From Sclerotinia nivalis (taxonomy: Eukaryota; Ascomycota; Leotiomycetes; Helotiales; Sclerotiniaceae): a stretch of 64,000 nt of DNA. A program made the translations under genes and the position numbers. Position 1 is the stretch's first letter. Each line of letters begins with the position of its first letter. The DNA lies in assembly GCA_029531795.1 (NCBI GenBank), contig JAPEIS010000001.1, positions 4,464,001-4,528,000 on the forward strand, in the 5' to 3' direction. The notes beneath the pieces are model-generated. The model did no database searches. It was given only the letters and a program-made list of their open reading frames with translations, and was not told the origin of the DNA. Shown in pieces: positions 10,581-21,932 of this stretch.

Positions 10581-11827
10581 TGTCGCTTGGAATTTAGATA
10601 TATTCTCGATGTTTTAATGTAGGTATGTATATGTGAGGATTCAAAATACAGTCAAGGTTACTCTTGAAATATTCAGGAAGATCGAATGTGTAAAGTGTTA
10701 TGAATATTGAAATATGTCGAAGTGAAATGATGTTGGGGAAGGGGGTTCTTTAAATACTGAGCTCTGGTTTGTGGGCAAGCTAATGCGTTCTAGTTCCAGT
10801 AGTATCTATATTAGTCCAAAATAGTCTCCAAGGCATCTTGAATGCCGTCATTGACTATCTTTCTATACCTCAAGTAGAATAGGTACAATGAACCGGAATC
10901 TTGCTAATACTCCTCTTTATGTTGGCGTTGAGTGAGTCAGGTCATATCCGGCTTATGCGTTTGCTTCCGAGGAGGTATTTCAGACATACTTGTAGTCTAA
11001 CAGCGAAATTTAGATAATCTAATCTTTACCCTCAAGGATACCGGAACTGTGGAGTATACATATGAGCTAAAGAGTCAAAAACGTGGATTGACGATCGTCG
11101 ATGGAAACGTGACTTTATACCTTTCCCCTAATTATCTGCTTCTAGCTCCATCGGCATCTCGTTTTCATTCCCTACCTAGTATGTTTAGTATGTTTTGATT
11201 CTGAAACTTCATATTGGTATAGAATGCATTCTTATAATTGACCAAATACATAGAAGATTGGGCCATGACTGCGGTCGATGGTTCGTGGTAGTCAGAATCT
11301 ACTAGATAGTAGTAGTCAAAAGCCGAGCGCGCTTGCATGGCCATCACATCCTTAGTCGCACGCTGGTATCTTCCGAAAGTAACTTCAGTGGAGTGTTTTC
11401 ATATCACGAATATATGGTAAAAACACCATGGTGGTCGTGTTGGGCTGTCTCTAGAATATAGTTTTATCATTTGGCGGTACCTTTGGGGTTATGAGTCTCA
11501 GCTCTAGGTGGCCAAGATCATCAATACACCAATCTATCAGTTAATCTTTGGAATATCACGATCATGACCTCTGATGTATCAAAAATTATAAATTAATTAT
11601 TACTTTTTCCTCCCATACCAAAGCCTTGTTTTTAAATTTAAATCGCAGAGACGTTGTCAGATACCCCCTCTCCATGAAGCTGAAGGACTAGATATTTAGT
11701 AGAAGTAGGTGAGACACTGCAGACCCAGTCTCCAGCAAAGAACGTATGATAACGCATCTTGTCCCCAAATTTTAGTCATCCAATCTATACTAAGTTGATG
11801 CTCGCACAACCACTCATCCACTCATAT
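10581..11827. other. Intergenic spacer, 1.2 kb
   Basis: A 60-codon frame on the minus strand (11347-11165) has the composition of the cluster proteins (FDYYYLVDSDYHEPST) but no motif or clear splice partners. It could be a gene remnant. Nothing else was recognised. Confidence 0.4.
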
Positions 11828-12954
11828 TTATACTGCCTGCCAACTCCCTGGCCTTACAAGATGCGGACGCCATGCTCGCTCAAATGGTCTGCAAGCAGTC
11901 ATTGCTCGCCAGAGCCCGGGTTGAGCTGTAATAACTGCCCGAGCCGGACATGGTGTCTTTTCGACTCCATTCAAGCCATTGATCGTATTTGTATTATTGA
12001 TCTCGACGAAGGTAGAGTCGCCTTCACAAAAACAATGGCTTTGAGATGGTTCAATCGACGAGATTATGTTTTTAAATTCCTCAACATCGTTTTTGGTTTC
12101 GAAATCCTCATTAAACATTAAGATAAAGCTTTCTCCGAGGTCCAGGTCGCTTTCGTATTCAATCTGAGCCTGATCTCTGCAAGTAACCGAGTCATCGTTT
12201 GTTTTATTGACATCGCTTTTAGTTTCGAAACATTCATTAAACATAAGGATGAAGCTTTCCCCATGGTCAAAATCGCTTTCATCATCCTCAGGGTATGTGC
12301 GAGCGACTGAGTCTTTGATTGTAGCCGTCACAATCTCGTCGGCATTTTGTGCGCAGTTATGAATCTCTTCACTATCACCAGCGATTTTTCCTTTAGAAAT
12401 TCCACCACATATCGAACAACCTTCAAATTTTACTTCGAGTTCATCATCTTCTTCTGGCAGATCTCCTCCGAACCAATCATCATGAAACTCAAGCGGATCT
12501 CCATCTGCCTCGATTGTGTAGCCGTCTTCCTGCGATTCTTCTTCTTCCTCTTCGTTTCCATCGACAGCCTCGTCACAGTTCACATCGCTCACATTGTTCT
12601 CGTATTTTGAGATCCCTAAGACTGAAGCGCGAGCTGCCCTCAACTGTTGTTGCTTTTCCTTTTTCTTCGCTGCTGCAATAGCTCTTGCGCCTTCATGGGT
12701 ATACTGTTGATTGCGATTCTGATTAGCATGTGACCGCGCAAAATACAACGAGCTATTAACACATTTCTGAATAATCTACTTACCGGACAAGGTTTAATTG
12801 GTGGCGGATCTCCCCAGAAATCATGCTCTTCATCAGGGTCACCAAAATGCCGAAGCTCGTTCTCTAAACCACCGACAAGGACAGCGCCATCGTAGTCGGT
12901 GTTTATTACTGGTCGCCATCCAATAGCACGCCATACTTGAGGTGATAACATCAT
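11828..12954 (-). CDS. Small-gene cluster member H, acidic protein with internal duplication
   Basis: The function is unknown. Exon 1 is 12954-12784 (57 codons: MMLSPQVWRAIGWRPV, then DPDEEHDFWGDPPP), donor CCG|GTAAGT. The intron has GCTAAT, and the best-spaced acceptor is AATCAACAG, so exon 2 is 12703-11828 in phase 0. A nearer CAG would add five residues. The total is about 348 residues. After a basic, Ala/Gln-rich stretch (EGARAIAAAKKKEKQQQL) the protein is very acidic (EEEEEESQEDGY). It contains two near-identical segments built on GESFILMFNE-x-FETK. The C-terminus carries QPGLWRAMTACRPFERAWRP, a version of the W-R ... R-x-W tail. Cys residues (CSICGG) are too few to claim a zinc site. 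Confidence 0.72.
12085..12280. repeat. Two diverged 70-bp direct repeats inside a coding exon
   Basis: The copies are 12085-12154 and 12211-12280, 126 bp apart and in frame. They encode the FDHGESFILMFNECFETKSD and LDLGESFILMFNEDFETKND segments of the minus-strand protein. They are diverged at several bases, so the duplication is not recent. Confidence 0.85.
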
Positions 12955-13549
12955 GATGATATGTTTTTGCGTAACTTCAACAAGCTCTTAATTGCTTGCA
13001 CCTTAACTTTTTGTTGATGTTAGTTAGATGGAAGTGGTTGTTTTTGAATGATTCGGGCGCTGGGAAGTTTAAAGAAACATTTTGTATAGTAAATTCTTTT
13101 GGGGGAAAAACCGTAAACTTGTTTGTTATTGATGCTCAGGTTTTATTTAATTTTGTTTTGAAATAAAAAGTGAATGCGGTGAGGTCACTGCTGTAGGAAA
13201 TTTTGCGCACTTCTTGAAAAGAAAATACTCGAGTAAGTGAACAACAAATGGCAGCAATCACTCTCAATACAGAAGAAACGAATGAGAGCATGAATAGTTC
13301 TGATTACGTAGCTATCTCAATAACCTCGATAACCATCAAACTATATCTGCTCTCACCAAATTTTTTTCCAGCTTCACCATCCTATCCTTCTGCCTCTGCC
13401 TCGCTATTTCCTAGCTCGAAAAAACTGGTAAACTGATCCTTTGACTTACCAGAGACACTTGATTAAAATTCTTCCCTAAATACTACTGAAAGGTTATTGA
13501 GCCTAAAAAAAGAAAATACCCTCATCATCCACCATCTGTCGTTTATATC
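12955..13549. other. Intergenic spacer
   Basis: AT-rich. A 62-codon plus-strand frame (13248-13436) lacks support. It should contain the promoter of the 11828-12954 gene. Confidence 0.5.
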
Positions 13550-14598
13550 CTAATTCTTATACTCGATTTTCTCCTCGCGAATAACCGTTTGGCAGCATCG
13601 TAGACTTGATGGTGCCCATTTCCAAGTCTTTGGACCCTGCAAACCGGAATAGTTAGTAGGTAGTCGTGTACGAAGAAATTATTGCGAGAAGTAATGGGAT
13701 GACGAAGGTGTATTAGCAAGTCAAGATGAAACAGAATATAGAATGAGGAGAAGGAAGTTGGGACGAAGAGTACGGAGTTAAAGAACATGGCATGCTTACC
13801 CAACCACGATAGAATTTCTTTGACGGATGAGCATCATACTCGCAGGACTTGACTACCGCAAATGATTCTCGAATGCAAATCACGTCTTTTCCCATCAATG
13901 GATGATCGATGCGAAATTCTTCTTCGTCATCCTCCGTCTGCGAGCTGTAATTCGAGCCATGATTCCAGAAGACTGAGCTGCCAAGTTCGGGGCTCTCTTG
14001 AACCGACTCGATATTTGGGCTATGTCTATCCAAATAGCCTGGTGGATGATCGTTGTAATTCTGCCAAGTTTCGACGCTGCTTGTGGTACCATTCTGACCC
14101 TCGTCCCGTGATATCTCGTTATGCTTTTCGTTATCCAACTCATTGTCGAAAAAGGTGCCAACATCGGGACCTGGAATAGAAGAAAGGAATGACCTTGGGA
14201 TGTTCATTGCACTGTATTTTCCTAATGTGTTGGTGTTGAACGAGAGGATTTCGTCGGGAGAAATCACCACATCAGCCCTCTCGCCATTTGGCATCATCTT
14301 GGCTTCTGACTTGTAGTGGTACGAGTCAAATGTGTATTCGTCGTCCGAGAAGTCGAGAGCCTATTAAGAAATGATTAAATATGCAGCAACAAATATTGAG
14401 AAACATCTTTACCTCGTAATCTGTGAAATCAGGTGGAACTGATTCTGCATCTTCCATCTCTCTATCGTGATCTAGTCTCGAGGTATCAACAGCATAACTA
14501 GTAGAGATAACATCGTTGGAAAACTGCTCTTCGAAATCGTCGTTGACTTCGTCTGCCCAGGATTTGGTCAAGGGTGGTAATAGACTCGCTAAAGACAT
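13550..14598 (-). CDS. Small-gene cluster member I, three exons
   Basis: The function is unknown. Exon 1 is 14598-14413 (62 codons), donor GAG|GTAAAG. Exon 2 is 14360-13800, acceptor TTAATAG, donor TGG|GTAAGC. Exon 3 is 13636-13550, acceptor GGTTTGCAG behind a perfect CTACTAAC branch site. Both introns are phase 0; the second is 163 nt. The protein is 277 residues. The N-terminus reads MSLASLLPPLTKSWADEVND; its WAD resembles NWADDTDEA at the start of the LTR-broken gene at 22.3 kb. The middle is acidic and polar. Exon 3 encodes only 28 residues but includes TWKWAPSSLRCCQTVIREE, matching PSSLRKCW of the 7012-7803 gene. That match is the main reason to trust exon 3. Without splicing, the second exon runs on into a hydrophobic artefact tail. 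Confidence 0.74.
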
Positions 14599-15446
14599 GG
14601 TGGGTCGATTTTTTGGTGTGAATTAGGGGTATCGGGAGATATGTAGCTTAGCTGTGAATAATTCTCTTTATTTAGATATAGATCTTTGATTATTTTGTGT
14701 TGAGATTTGAGTTCTTTTACTAAAATCTGTGTTGTTGTTTGGAGTTGTATGAACAATCAAGAATTTGACTAGGCAGTAGTTTGGGAGTGTGTTTGATTTT
14801 GGAAAATTCGCTTGTGGGGGGAAATAAAATTTGTGATAGTGAATTACTTTAGGTGGATGTATATATTGATTCAGGGTGTTAGATACTTAGATATGTATAC
14901 ATACATGGGAGGTTGGTGCAACGACGTTCGACTGTACAAGTTGCAGACATACTGATTGAACACTCTATCTTTCCAGTAATATGATCCTTTGAGCTGGAGG
15001 TATACGGTCTTTTACTTATTATTCCGTACACAATATTCAGTAAGCAAATAAACCTGTAATTTCTTGGTGATAGGAGAGACGGAGAGCCTGGAAAGGATTT
15101 TTTATGATCTAAAATTGAACTTCAAGAATTAATAATTTTATATAGACTATTCGTCGAACCTAATGGACGTGAAATTTCCCTGAGAGCTTTCTATACTACA
15201 CTAGACCGTGGTTCTGTTGAATTGCAGTGGGAACTCATTAAAGCTCCATGGCCCAAAAGCACTCGAACTCTCTATACAAGCAAGTCCTACCAGATGTGCC
15301 CTAGAAGGTGACACAATCATTTTAACACCATGTATCTTTGCCATATATCCATCTGTTTGATACCATTTTTTCTTTCCCGTATCCGTGCCAGCGAATGTGT
15401 CGGTCGTCCTGCCTTCTTAGCCGAATTCTCCTTTTTCAGTCCTTTC
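14599..15446. other. Intergenic spacer up to the LINE
   Basis: No gene was seen. It should hold the promoter of the 13550-14598 gene. The part next to 15446 originally continued into the sequence now at 21351, before the LINE inserted. Confidence 0.55.
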
Positions 15447-15460
15447 TAGGCAAACATGAC
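15447..15460. repeat. Left 14-bp target site duplication of the LINE
   Basis: TAGGCAAACATGAC here is identical to 21337-21350. The flanking bases differ on both sides, so the duplication is exactly 14 bp. Confidence 0.95.
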
Positions 15461-15651
15461 ACACACAACAAATTTCGAAGAACAAAATTTCTTCGAAATA
15501 CGACCAGTTCTTCCCTTTATTTAATAAAGAAATACTCCCAAAATCCATTCCAATTGTTCCCAAGTGAATCGGCCCAGTAGTTGTTGTGATATTGTCATCG
15601 CCGCTCAAAACACAAAACTTACACGAAAATTCGCGTAAAAACTCTTCCATT

Positions 15652-17084
15652 ATGGACGAAGAGACCATTATAGTCGATACTATCCCATCCAGCTTTCCAA
15701 AAGTCATCTTAGGTATTTCAACTCAAGAGGAGATTGCACCATTCCTTTATAAGAAGAACCTCAACAATCCCCCATTTATCCTTTCTAGCCCAACCCCCTT
15801 CCAATCCTTCAACTCCCAAGCTCAACACAACATTCTTAGCTCTGATGATCCTTTCAAATCATCTACTATCTCTTCTACACTCCAATTCAATAATAAACGA
15901 AGAAGACAATTCAGTTATTTAGAATCTAACCCTACAAAATCAAAGAAAGTTATCCAAAAAGCGAAAGATCTTTTCATTTTAGCTGTCTTTATAGAAAAGG
16001 ATATCGAAGAACAATCGAAGATCCTAAACCTAATCGAAATATTCTGCGAATATCTTGAAAAAGGGAAACTTATTAGAGCTTTAAATATTATTACTTTACA
16101 AATCTCCTACCTCGAAAACGCAACCAAAAGAATTGAAAAACAGGCTAATCACCTTTCCAATCTTCCCAATCATTCAACTACTCTTTTAACAAATCCTTCA
16201 ACAATAAACAAAGAAAGCTATACTTCAGTTACCAAAACGATAAGGGAATAGAAAGTAGTTACAAAAGAAAATTTTACAAAACAAAAGCCTACAGAACAAA
16301 AAAAAATACTTTTAGTAAACGATTGATTTTTATCAATCCATCTCTTCATCAATCTATTTCCTTTATATTATTATATACAAGAAACAAAATCAATAAAGCC
16401 TTTAGAAAGACTAATATCAATAGATTTGTTATTTCAGCCATTACTACAATTAGAAACAACAACATTATTTTAACCACTAATAACCCTTTCAATATACAAT
16501 TCCTAATCGAAAAGAAAGAAATCTGGAATCAAATCATCCGATCAAAGAGAATACAAATCGATAAACCATAGCATAAAGTTATTATTCATAAAATTCCAAT
16601 CAAGGAATTCTCAAACCCGAAAGGTATAGATCTAATTAAAAAGGAAATTAAAATCTTTAATTCAGGTTTTGTTCTTATGGGTACTCCCTATTGGCTCACC
16701 AATACCTTCAAAAGAGTTAATCAACAAAAAGGAGCAATAGTCATTGCATTCGCTACACAAAAGGAAACAGAGATAGCTATTCGAAAAAGGCTATATATTG
16801 CTGGTATTAGCATCAGAATCGAACGATTCTATCCTTCCACCCTTTCCTTCTAATGCAATAAATGTCAAGGATTCGGCTATAACGAATCATTTTGTAAAAA
16901 ACCTTTAGCCTATAGTCTCTGTAGTAACAATCATACTACAACCGGTCACTTTTGCTTAATTTGTCAAGCTAAAGGCAAACTCTGTCAGCATTTAGTGATT
17001 AAATGCGTTAATTGCAAAGGAGAGCATAAAGCTAATTCCAAAGCATACGAAATATACCAAACAACTATAAAGAAATCCTCCTAA
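15652..17084 (+). pseudogene. LINE ORF1 (Gag-like, CCHC zinc knuckles), degenerate
   Basis: It starts at the ATG at 15652 (MDEETIIVDTIPSS). The frame is open to TAG at 16249-16251, then shifts by one around an A9 run (16298-16306) into the frame used by the rest of the element. A Lys/Asn-rich region, a second stop at 16569-16571 and further stops follow. Near 16854-17065 there are Cys/His clusters (CNKCQGFGYNESFC, HFCLICQAKG, CVNCKGEHKA) typical of LINE ORF1 zinc knuckles. The stop just before CNKCQ is TAA where Gln is usual, a CAA-to-TAA change. The protein would bind element RNA. The final TAA abuts the ATG of ORF2. Confidence 0.85.
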
Positions 17085-20000
17085 ATGCTGTACAACAATA
17101 CACGCATTCTTCAAATCAATTTAAACAAGAGCTCTTAAGTTACCGAAAGCATTCTTCAACTTGCTTTAGAACTCAATATCGATCTTATAATCATTCAAAA
17201 ACCCTGGATCCTCTCGAATCCCGAAAAAGATTACTCTTCAACTAGATCGATCGCTCACTCCAGCTACTCTCAACTTCTTCCCAATAATTCTTCGAACTTT
17301 TGCCCTCGTACAATGATCTACATTTCGAAAGGTTACAAATCGCTAGTAACCCTAACATCCAATTCTCCAAAAAACCCAGATATCCAAATCATTGATATCA
17401 CTCAGGGAAATCATACAACCCAATTATTCAACATATACAACGAAGCCGATCAAACTCAAGAGAAAAACTACACTATCGAAAGATGCCTCTTCAATATCCC
17501 TCTCACTCATCATACCATTCTCACAGGAGATTTTAATTCTCATCATCCTTGGTGGGATCCCTTTTCTAATAAAAGCCCCAATGCCGATCAATTAACCGAA
17601 TAGTTTGAAGATTATAACTTCATCTTTCTTAATGAAACAGGGACTAATACCTTCTATCGAACAAATATAACAAATCTAAGCGTTCTTGATCTTACTTTAG
17701 CTACTGAAGCGATATCCTCCAATATTATTGATTGGCAAATTCTTTCTGATCTTGGATCAGATCATTTAGGGATCTTATTTGAAGTTAAAGGCATCGGAAT
17801 TCGTTTAACAAATATCGCTCCGTTAGCAAGATTCAATACAAAACAGGCGGATTGGAACAAATTCATAAACATCCTCGAATCAAAGCTATCGTTTTCAACT
17901 ATCCTGAATTCTAATGATTACTTCAATATCATTACTTTAGAATCCAATTCACTTGATTCTCTTCTCGACAAAAACCAGCAAATGCAAACACTGGATAAAG
18001 CTGCAATAGAATTCACCCGAATAATCACCAATTCGACTGAAATCAGTATACCGAGAATCAAGTCAATCAAAAGGGCAAAGCCCTGGTGGTTTCCAGAGCT
18101 GAAAACTCTTCGGAAACGATTCGCAAATGAATATGAAAATACTAAACGATACCCTGAAGACGATATGTTCAAGAAAATATACCAATCAGCAAGGAATTAT
18201 TACTTTCAAGCTATCAAAACAGCGAAAAAGAATCATTGGAATGAATTCCTAGAAAAAGAGGATACCCAAACGATCTTTAAGGCAATGTTATATACGAAAA
18301 ATCTTCAAACCGAAAGGATTCCGAATATCCGATCCAATTCCTTTTAATTCGAAAGTTCTTTCGAAGGGAAATGCTCAGCTTTCAGATCTGTTCTATTCCC
18401 TTCCCCTTCAAGTACTACAGCACCCAAATGGGAAGGATACAAACAATCGAAAAAGTGGGATTGGTCTAAACTCACGGAAAATGAACTCTTTAATGCTTGT
18501 TCAACTAAAATCAAAGGAAAGAGTTTGGGTCCAGATGGAATTACCCAGGAGATTATTATTCGAGCTTATAAAGCAATCCTAAAAGCTTTCTTTACCCTTT
18601 TCAGCAATCTGATTAATTTTGGTTACCATCCTTCTTGTTGGAAACAAGCTACAGGAGCGATATTCAAGAAGCCTTCGAAACCAGATTATACTATTCCAAA
18701 AGCTTATAGGGTTATTGCCTTTTTCAATTGTTTAGGCAAAATTAGTGAAAGAATTCTAGCTCAGAGGTTTAGCTTTCTAGCCGAAACTACGAATCTATTG
18801 CATCATTCCCAAATGGGCGGAAGACAAAAGAAATCAGCTATCGATACAGCAATCCTGCTTACCACCGAAATCGAAAGAAATACAAGAATCAAAAAGAAAA
18901 CCTCAATTCTTTTCCTAAATATTAAAGGGGCCTTCGATTATATATCCAAGAATCGACTTTTAGATATCTACAAGAACCTTAATCTCCCAATTAGTCTTAT
19001 TGTGTGGATCTCATCATTTTTGGAAGAAAGATTACTCAAACTTTCATTTGATAATCAAACCGAAACCTTTAAACCAATCAACACCGGAATCCCTCAAGGA
19101 AGTCCAATCTCACCAATCCTCTTCCTAATCTATATTCGAGATCTCTTCCAATCGAATTCAATTGAATATCTCTCGTATATTGATGATATAGCCTTGATCA
19201 CTCATTCCTCAAGCTGGAAAAAGAATATCATCTCCCTCGAAAGAGCAGCGAAATAGATCTATGCTTTTGGTGAGAAAAACGCTATTCAATTCGATTTAGC
19301 AAAAACGGAGCTAATGCATTTCTCCATCTCCAAATATACAAAAGACACTTCAATCAAGCTTCCAAATTCTGAGATTATACAATTCTTATTACTAGTTAGA
19401 TGGTTAGGTATTTGGTTCAACCCCAGCCTCAATTTCAAACAATATATTACAATCCGAGTTACTCAAGCTAAAGCCTCTTTCTATCGAATGGTCAGATTAG
19501 CTAATACTGAGAAAGGATTTAGTCCTAAAGTTTTAAAACAATTCTATATAGTATGTGTTATTAGTATAGTTGATTACGGATCAATCATTTGGTGGAAAAA
19601 TCAAGCCCAATTCAAAAAGATTCTTCAATTACTTCAGAATCTCGCTTTTCGAAAGATATTGGGAATATTCAAAACTTCTTTAATAAAACCAATAGAAGTA
19701 GAAGTTGCTTTGTGTTTTTCGGAAGTCAGATTAAATATTGGAATTAGACAATATACTTTCAGATTATTGAAAATCTTATCTTCCCATTTTGTTAATCTAA
19801 TTTCCAAAAGATTGATTGCCGAAAAAGGAAATCAGAGTTCGATAATAATTCTTCAAAGAAAACTATCTAAATCTATTTAACTTGAGAAGATTACAAATTC
19901 AATCGAAGAAGATATCGATCCTTTGATTCTAGAGAAAATCGATTATTTTCATTTCCCTCCTTGGAAAAGGGATACTTCATACAAAGTCAATATCAGCAAG

Positions 20001-20996
20001 CTAGCAAAGGAGGATGCTGCAATTGCCTATAACCTTGTATTCAAATACAGATGCAAGAATACCATTACAATATATACTAATACCTCATCCATTTTGGATA
20101 AAATCGGAATTGGAATCGGGATTGCAGTTATTTTGTCGAATGGTCAGGTTTTATATTAGGAAACCATCAATATTGAGGTGAATCAGCTTGTTTATAATGG
20201 TGAATTTCTTGGAGTCATTAGAGCAATCGAATATACTAGCTCCATTGCTCAACTAGGCGAAAAATTCAAAATCTATTCAGACAATCAAGCCGGATTATAC
20301 CGATTGAAAACACCCTTTGATGCTTCTGGCCAGATATGCTAAATTAAAGCAATCAAAGCCACAGAAACTTTTTTTAGAAAAGGAGCTGAAATCTCCCTTA
20401 ATTGGGTTCCAGGGTATATCTCTGTTGAAGGAAACGAATTGGCTAATACTTTAGCAAAAGAAACTACAAAACAAAAATCATTATCAAACGAGACCAGCTT
20501 TGCTTTATTGGGAATGAATATCAAAAGAACGAAATCCGAGGAATGGAAATCCCTTCTTAATTCATCCAAATCAGCCTATTCGAAAATATACTCCTAGAAA
20601 ACTAGCTCAAAGATCGGAATTCCAGAAAACATCAAAAGAAGTTCTATTAACACTTTGTTTCAACTTAAAATCAATCACGGATACTTCAAATCCTACTTAC
20701 AACGATTCGGAATCTCATCAAATGATAATTGCAGATATAGAAAGAAAGAATCCCCAAATCATCTTCTTCTCAATTACTCTTTATACAAATCAACTAGAAG
20801 AATACTCAAAACAAACAATCCTACCTCTCGACTTTCTATGAAATATCTACTTCACACCAAAATAGGAATCATCAAAACCCTCGAATTTATCGAAACAACA
20901 AAAATAACCACCAGACCATAGCATCTTGCTAGAATACAAAAGGATATAGAACAAGAAAACGAAGAAGAAAGAAATGAACCAGAAGAAAATGGTTAA
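17085..20996 (+). pseudogene. LINE ORF2 (endonuclease, reverse transcriptase, RNase H), degenerate
   Basis: One continuous frame of about 1,303 codons carries nine internal stops: 17136, 17601, 18345, 19254, 19878, 20157, 20340, 20595 and 20919. All are TAA or TAG, and there is no indel. The endonuclease motifs are GDFNSHHPWWD (17526) and GSDHLGI (17754). The reverse transcriptase has GPDGIT, FLNIKGAFD (18912), GIPQGSPISPILF and YIDD. The usual first catalytic Asp of FLDxKGAFD is Asn (codon 18918). RNase H has TNTS where TDGS-like is usual (codon 20079), SDNQA, and WVPGYISVEGNELANTLAKE, where AD is usual (Asn at 20445). The C-terminal Cys/His motif has lost at least one Cys (HLLLNYSLY). It would copy element RNA at a nicked target, but this copy cannot be active. 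Confidence 0.93.
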
Positions 20997-21336
20997 TTGG
21001 ATCAATTTGATCAATTTGGTTATTTTGATCAATTTACCCCTCTATGCGGAATAAATCGTTCCAATTTCGATTTATATCATATTTCATTTGTTATTTTCTT
21101 TATTATATACAAGAGTATTTGTAAAGCAGGCTTTATTCCCCAAAATTAGTTTTCACTTCCCCTATTCAAAATTAGTAGATTGAGGCTATCTCAATCTCTC
21201 CAAATTGTACTAGCTACAGCCTAATACGGCCAGCATTTCATTAGTTGTTATTTGTTAGGAGCCTACAAAGCTTCTAGCCGTCTTAGATAGTCTTAGACTC
21301 AGTGTAGACGTTAATTCAATCAATCAATCAATCAAT

Positions 21337-21350
21337 TAGGCAAACATGAC
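21337..21350. repeat. Right 14-bp target site duplication of the LINE
   Basis: Identical to 15447-15460. On the minus strand it contains the last codons and the first two bases of the stop codon of the interrupted gene that follows. Confidence 0.95.
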
Positions 21351-21405
21351 CATTCTCAAAGGACTCTTTCTCTTTACTCTCCACTTTCCTCTGCCGGGCC
21401 ACAAC

Positions 21406-21932
21406 TCTCGGAGGAGATTGATCGGATAATAATAAATAATAAAATAATAATACTATAATATTATTTATTATAATAGTGGAAGACTTAGTCGTATTTAGCT
21501 TAGGAGTGATCGAATATATGAATGATAGAGTTGAAGTCAGACTTGTATATATATTGAATATTGAATTTTTATCTGCTTGCTTTTTCGAAGAATTCTTTGA
21601 AGAAGATCTTCGTATTTATAGATTTTAATGAGATTCTACACTATTCTATGATTATAAATAAGATCGATTTAAATCGAATCTTATAGAATCATTTTATATA
21701 ATAAAAGGAAATAATAACCAATAGTATTCAATCTGAGAATAAGGAAATTCTATATGCTTCCATTTCATTCTATTCCATTATAAATCATTCTGATATGATA
21801 TATGATCGAAATTTTATATAATAATAAAATTTAATAATATGAAATCATATTATTAATATATCATGTGATCATATAACCATTGGTTCGGTAAATATTATTA
21901 AGTGATTTAATAACTTATTAGGAATTCTCACA
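21406..21932 (-). mobile_element. Solo LTR, copy 1 (527 bp)
   Basis: It is flanked by the 5-bp direct repeat ACAAC (21401-21405 and 21933-21937). Read on the minus strand it starts TGTGAGAATTCC and ends ...CTCCGAGA, close to the TGT...ACA ends of LTRs. It is very AT-rich and has no coding capacity. It is almost identical over its full length to 55204-55728, differing by scattered substitutions and small indels. No internal retrotransposon sequence is attached, so it is a solo LTR or less likely a non-autonomous element. The orientation is inferred from the TGT end. Confidence 0.82.

Larger units (their letters stand above)
15461..21336 (+). mobile_element. RIP-damaged non-LTR retrotransposon (Tad/I-like LINE), 5.88 kb
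   Basis: The element is bounded by the 14-bp duplication and ends 3' in a tetranucleotide tail (ATCA)n, typical of some fungal LINEs. It has a short leader, ORF1 with zinc knuckles, and ORF2 with endonuclease, reverse transcriptase and RNase H domains, then a roughly 340-bp 3' untranslated region. Both frames are full of TAA/TAG stops, and the sequence is far more A/T-rich than the neighbouring genes. ORF2 shows no frameshift. The 3' end, from about 21,070, is homologous to the end of the insertion at 47.35-48.22 kb (for example TAGATAGTCTTxGACTCAGTGT). It inserted at the stop codon of the minus-strand gene that follows. Confidence 0.95.

Noticed and set aside
21406..21932. Possible TG...CA borders four to sixteen bases further inside the AT-rich element
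   Set aside because: Only the borders used here give perfect 5-bp duplications at both copies (ACAAC and CGGAT).
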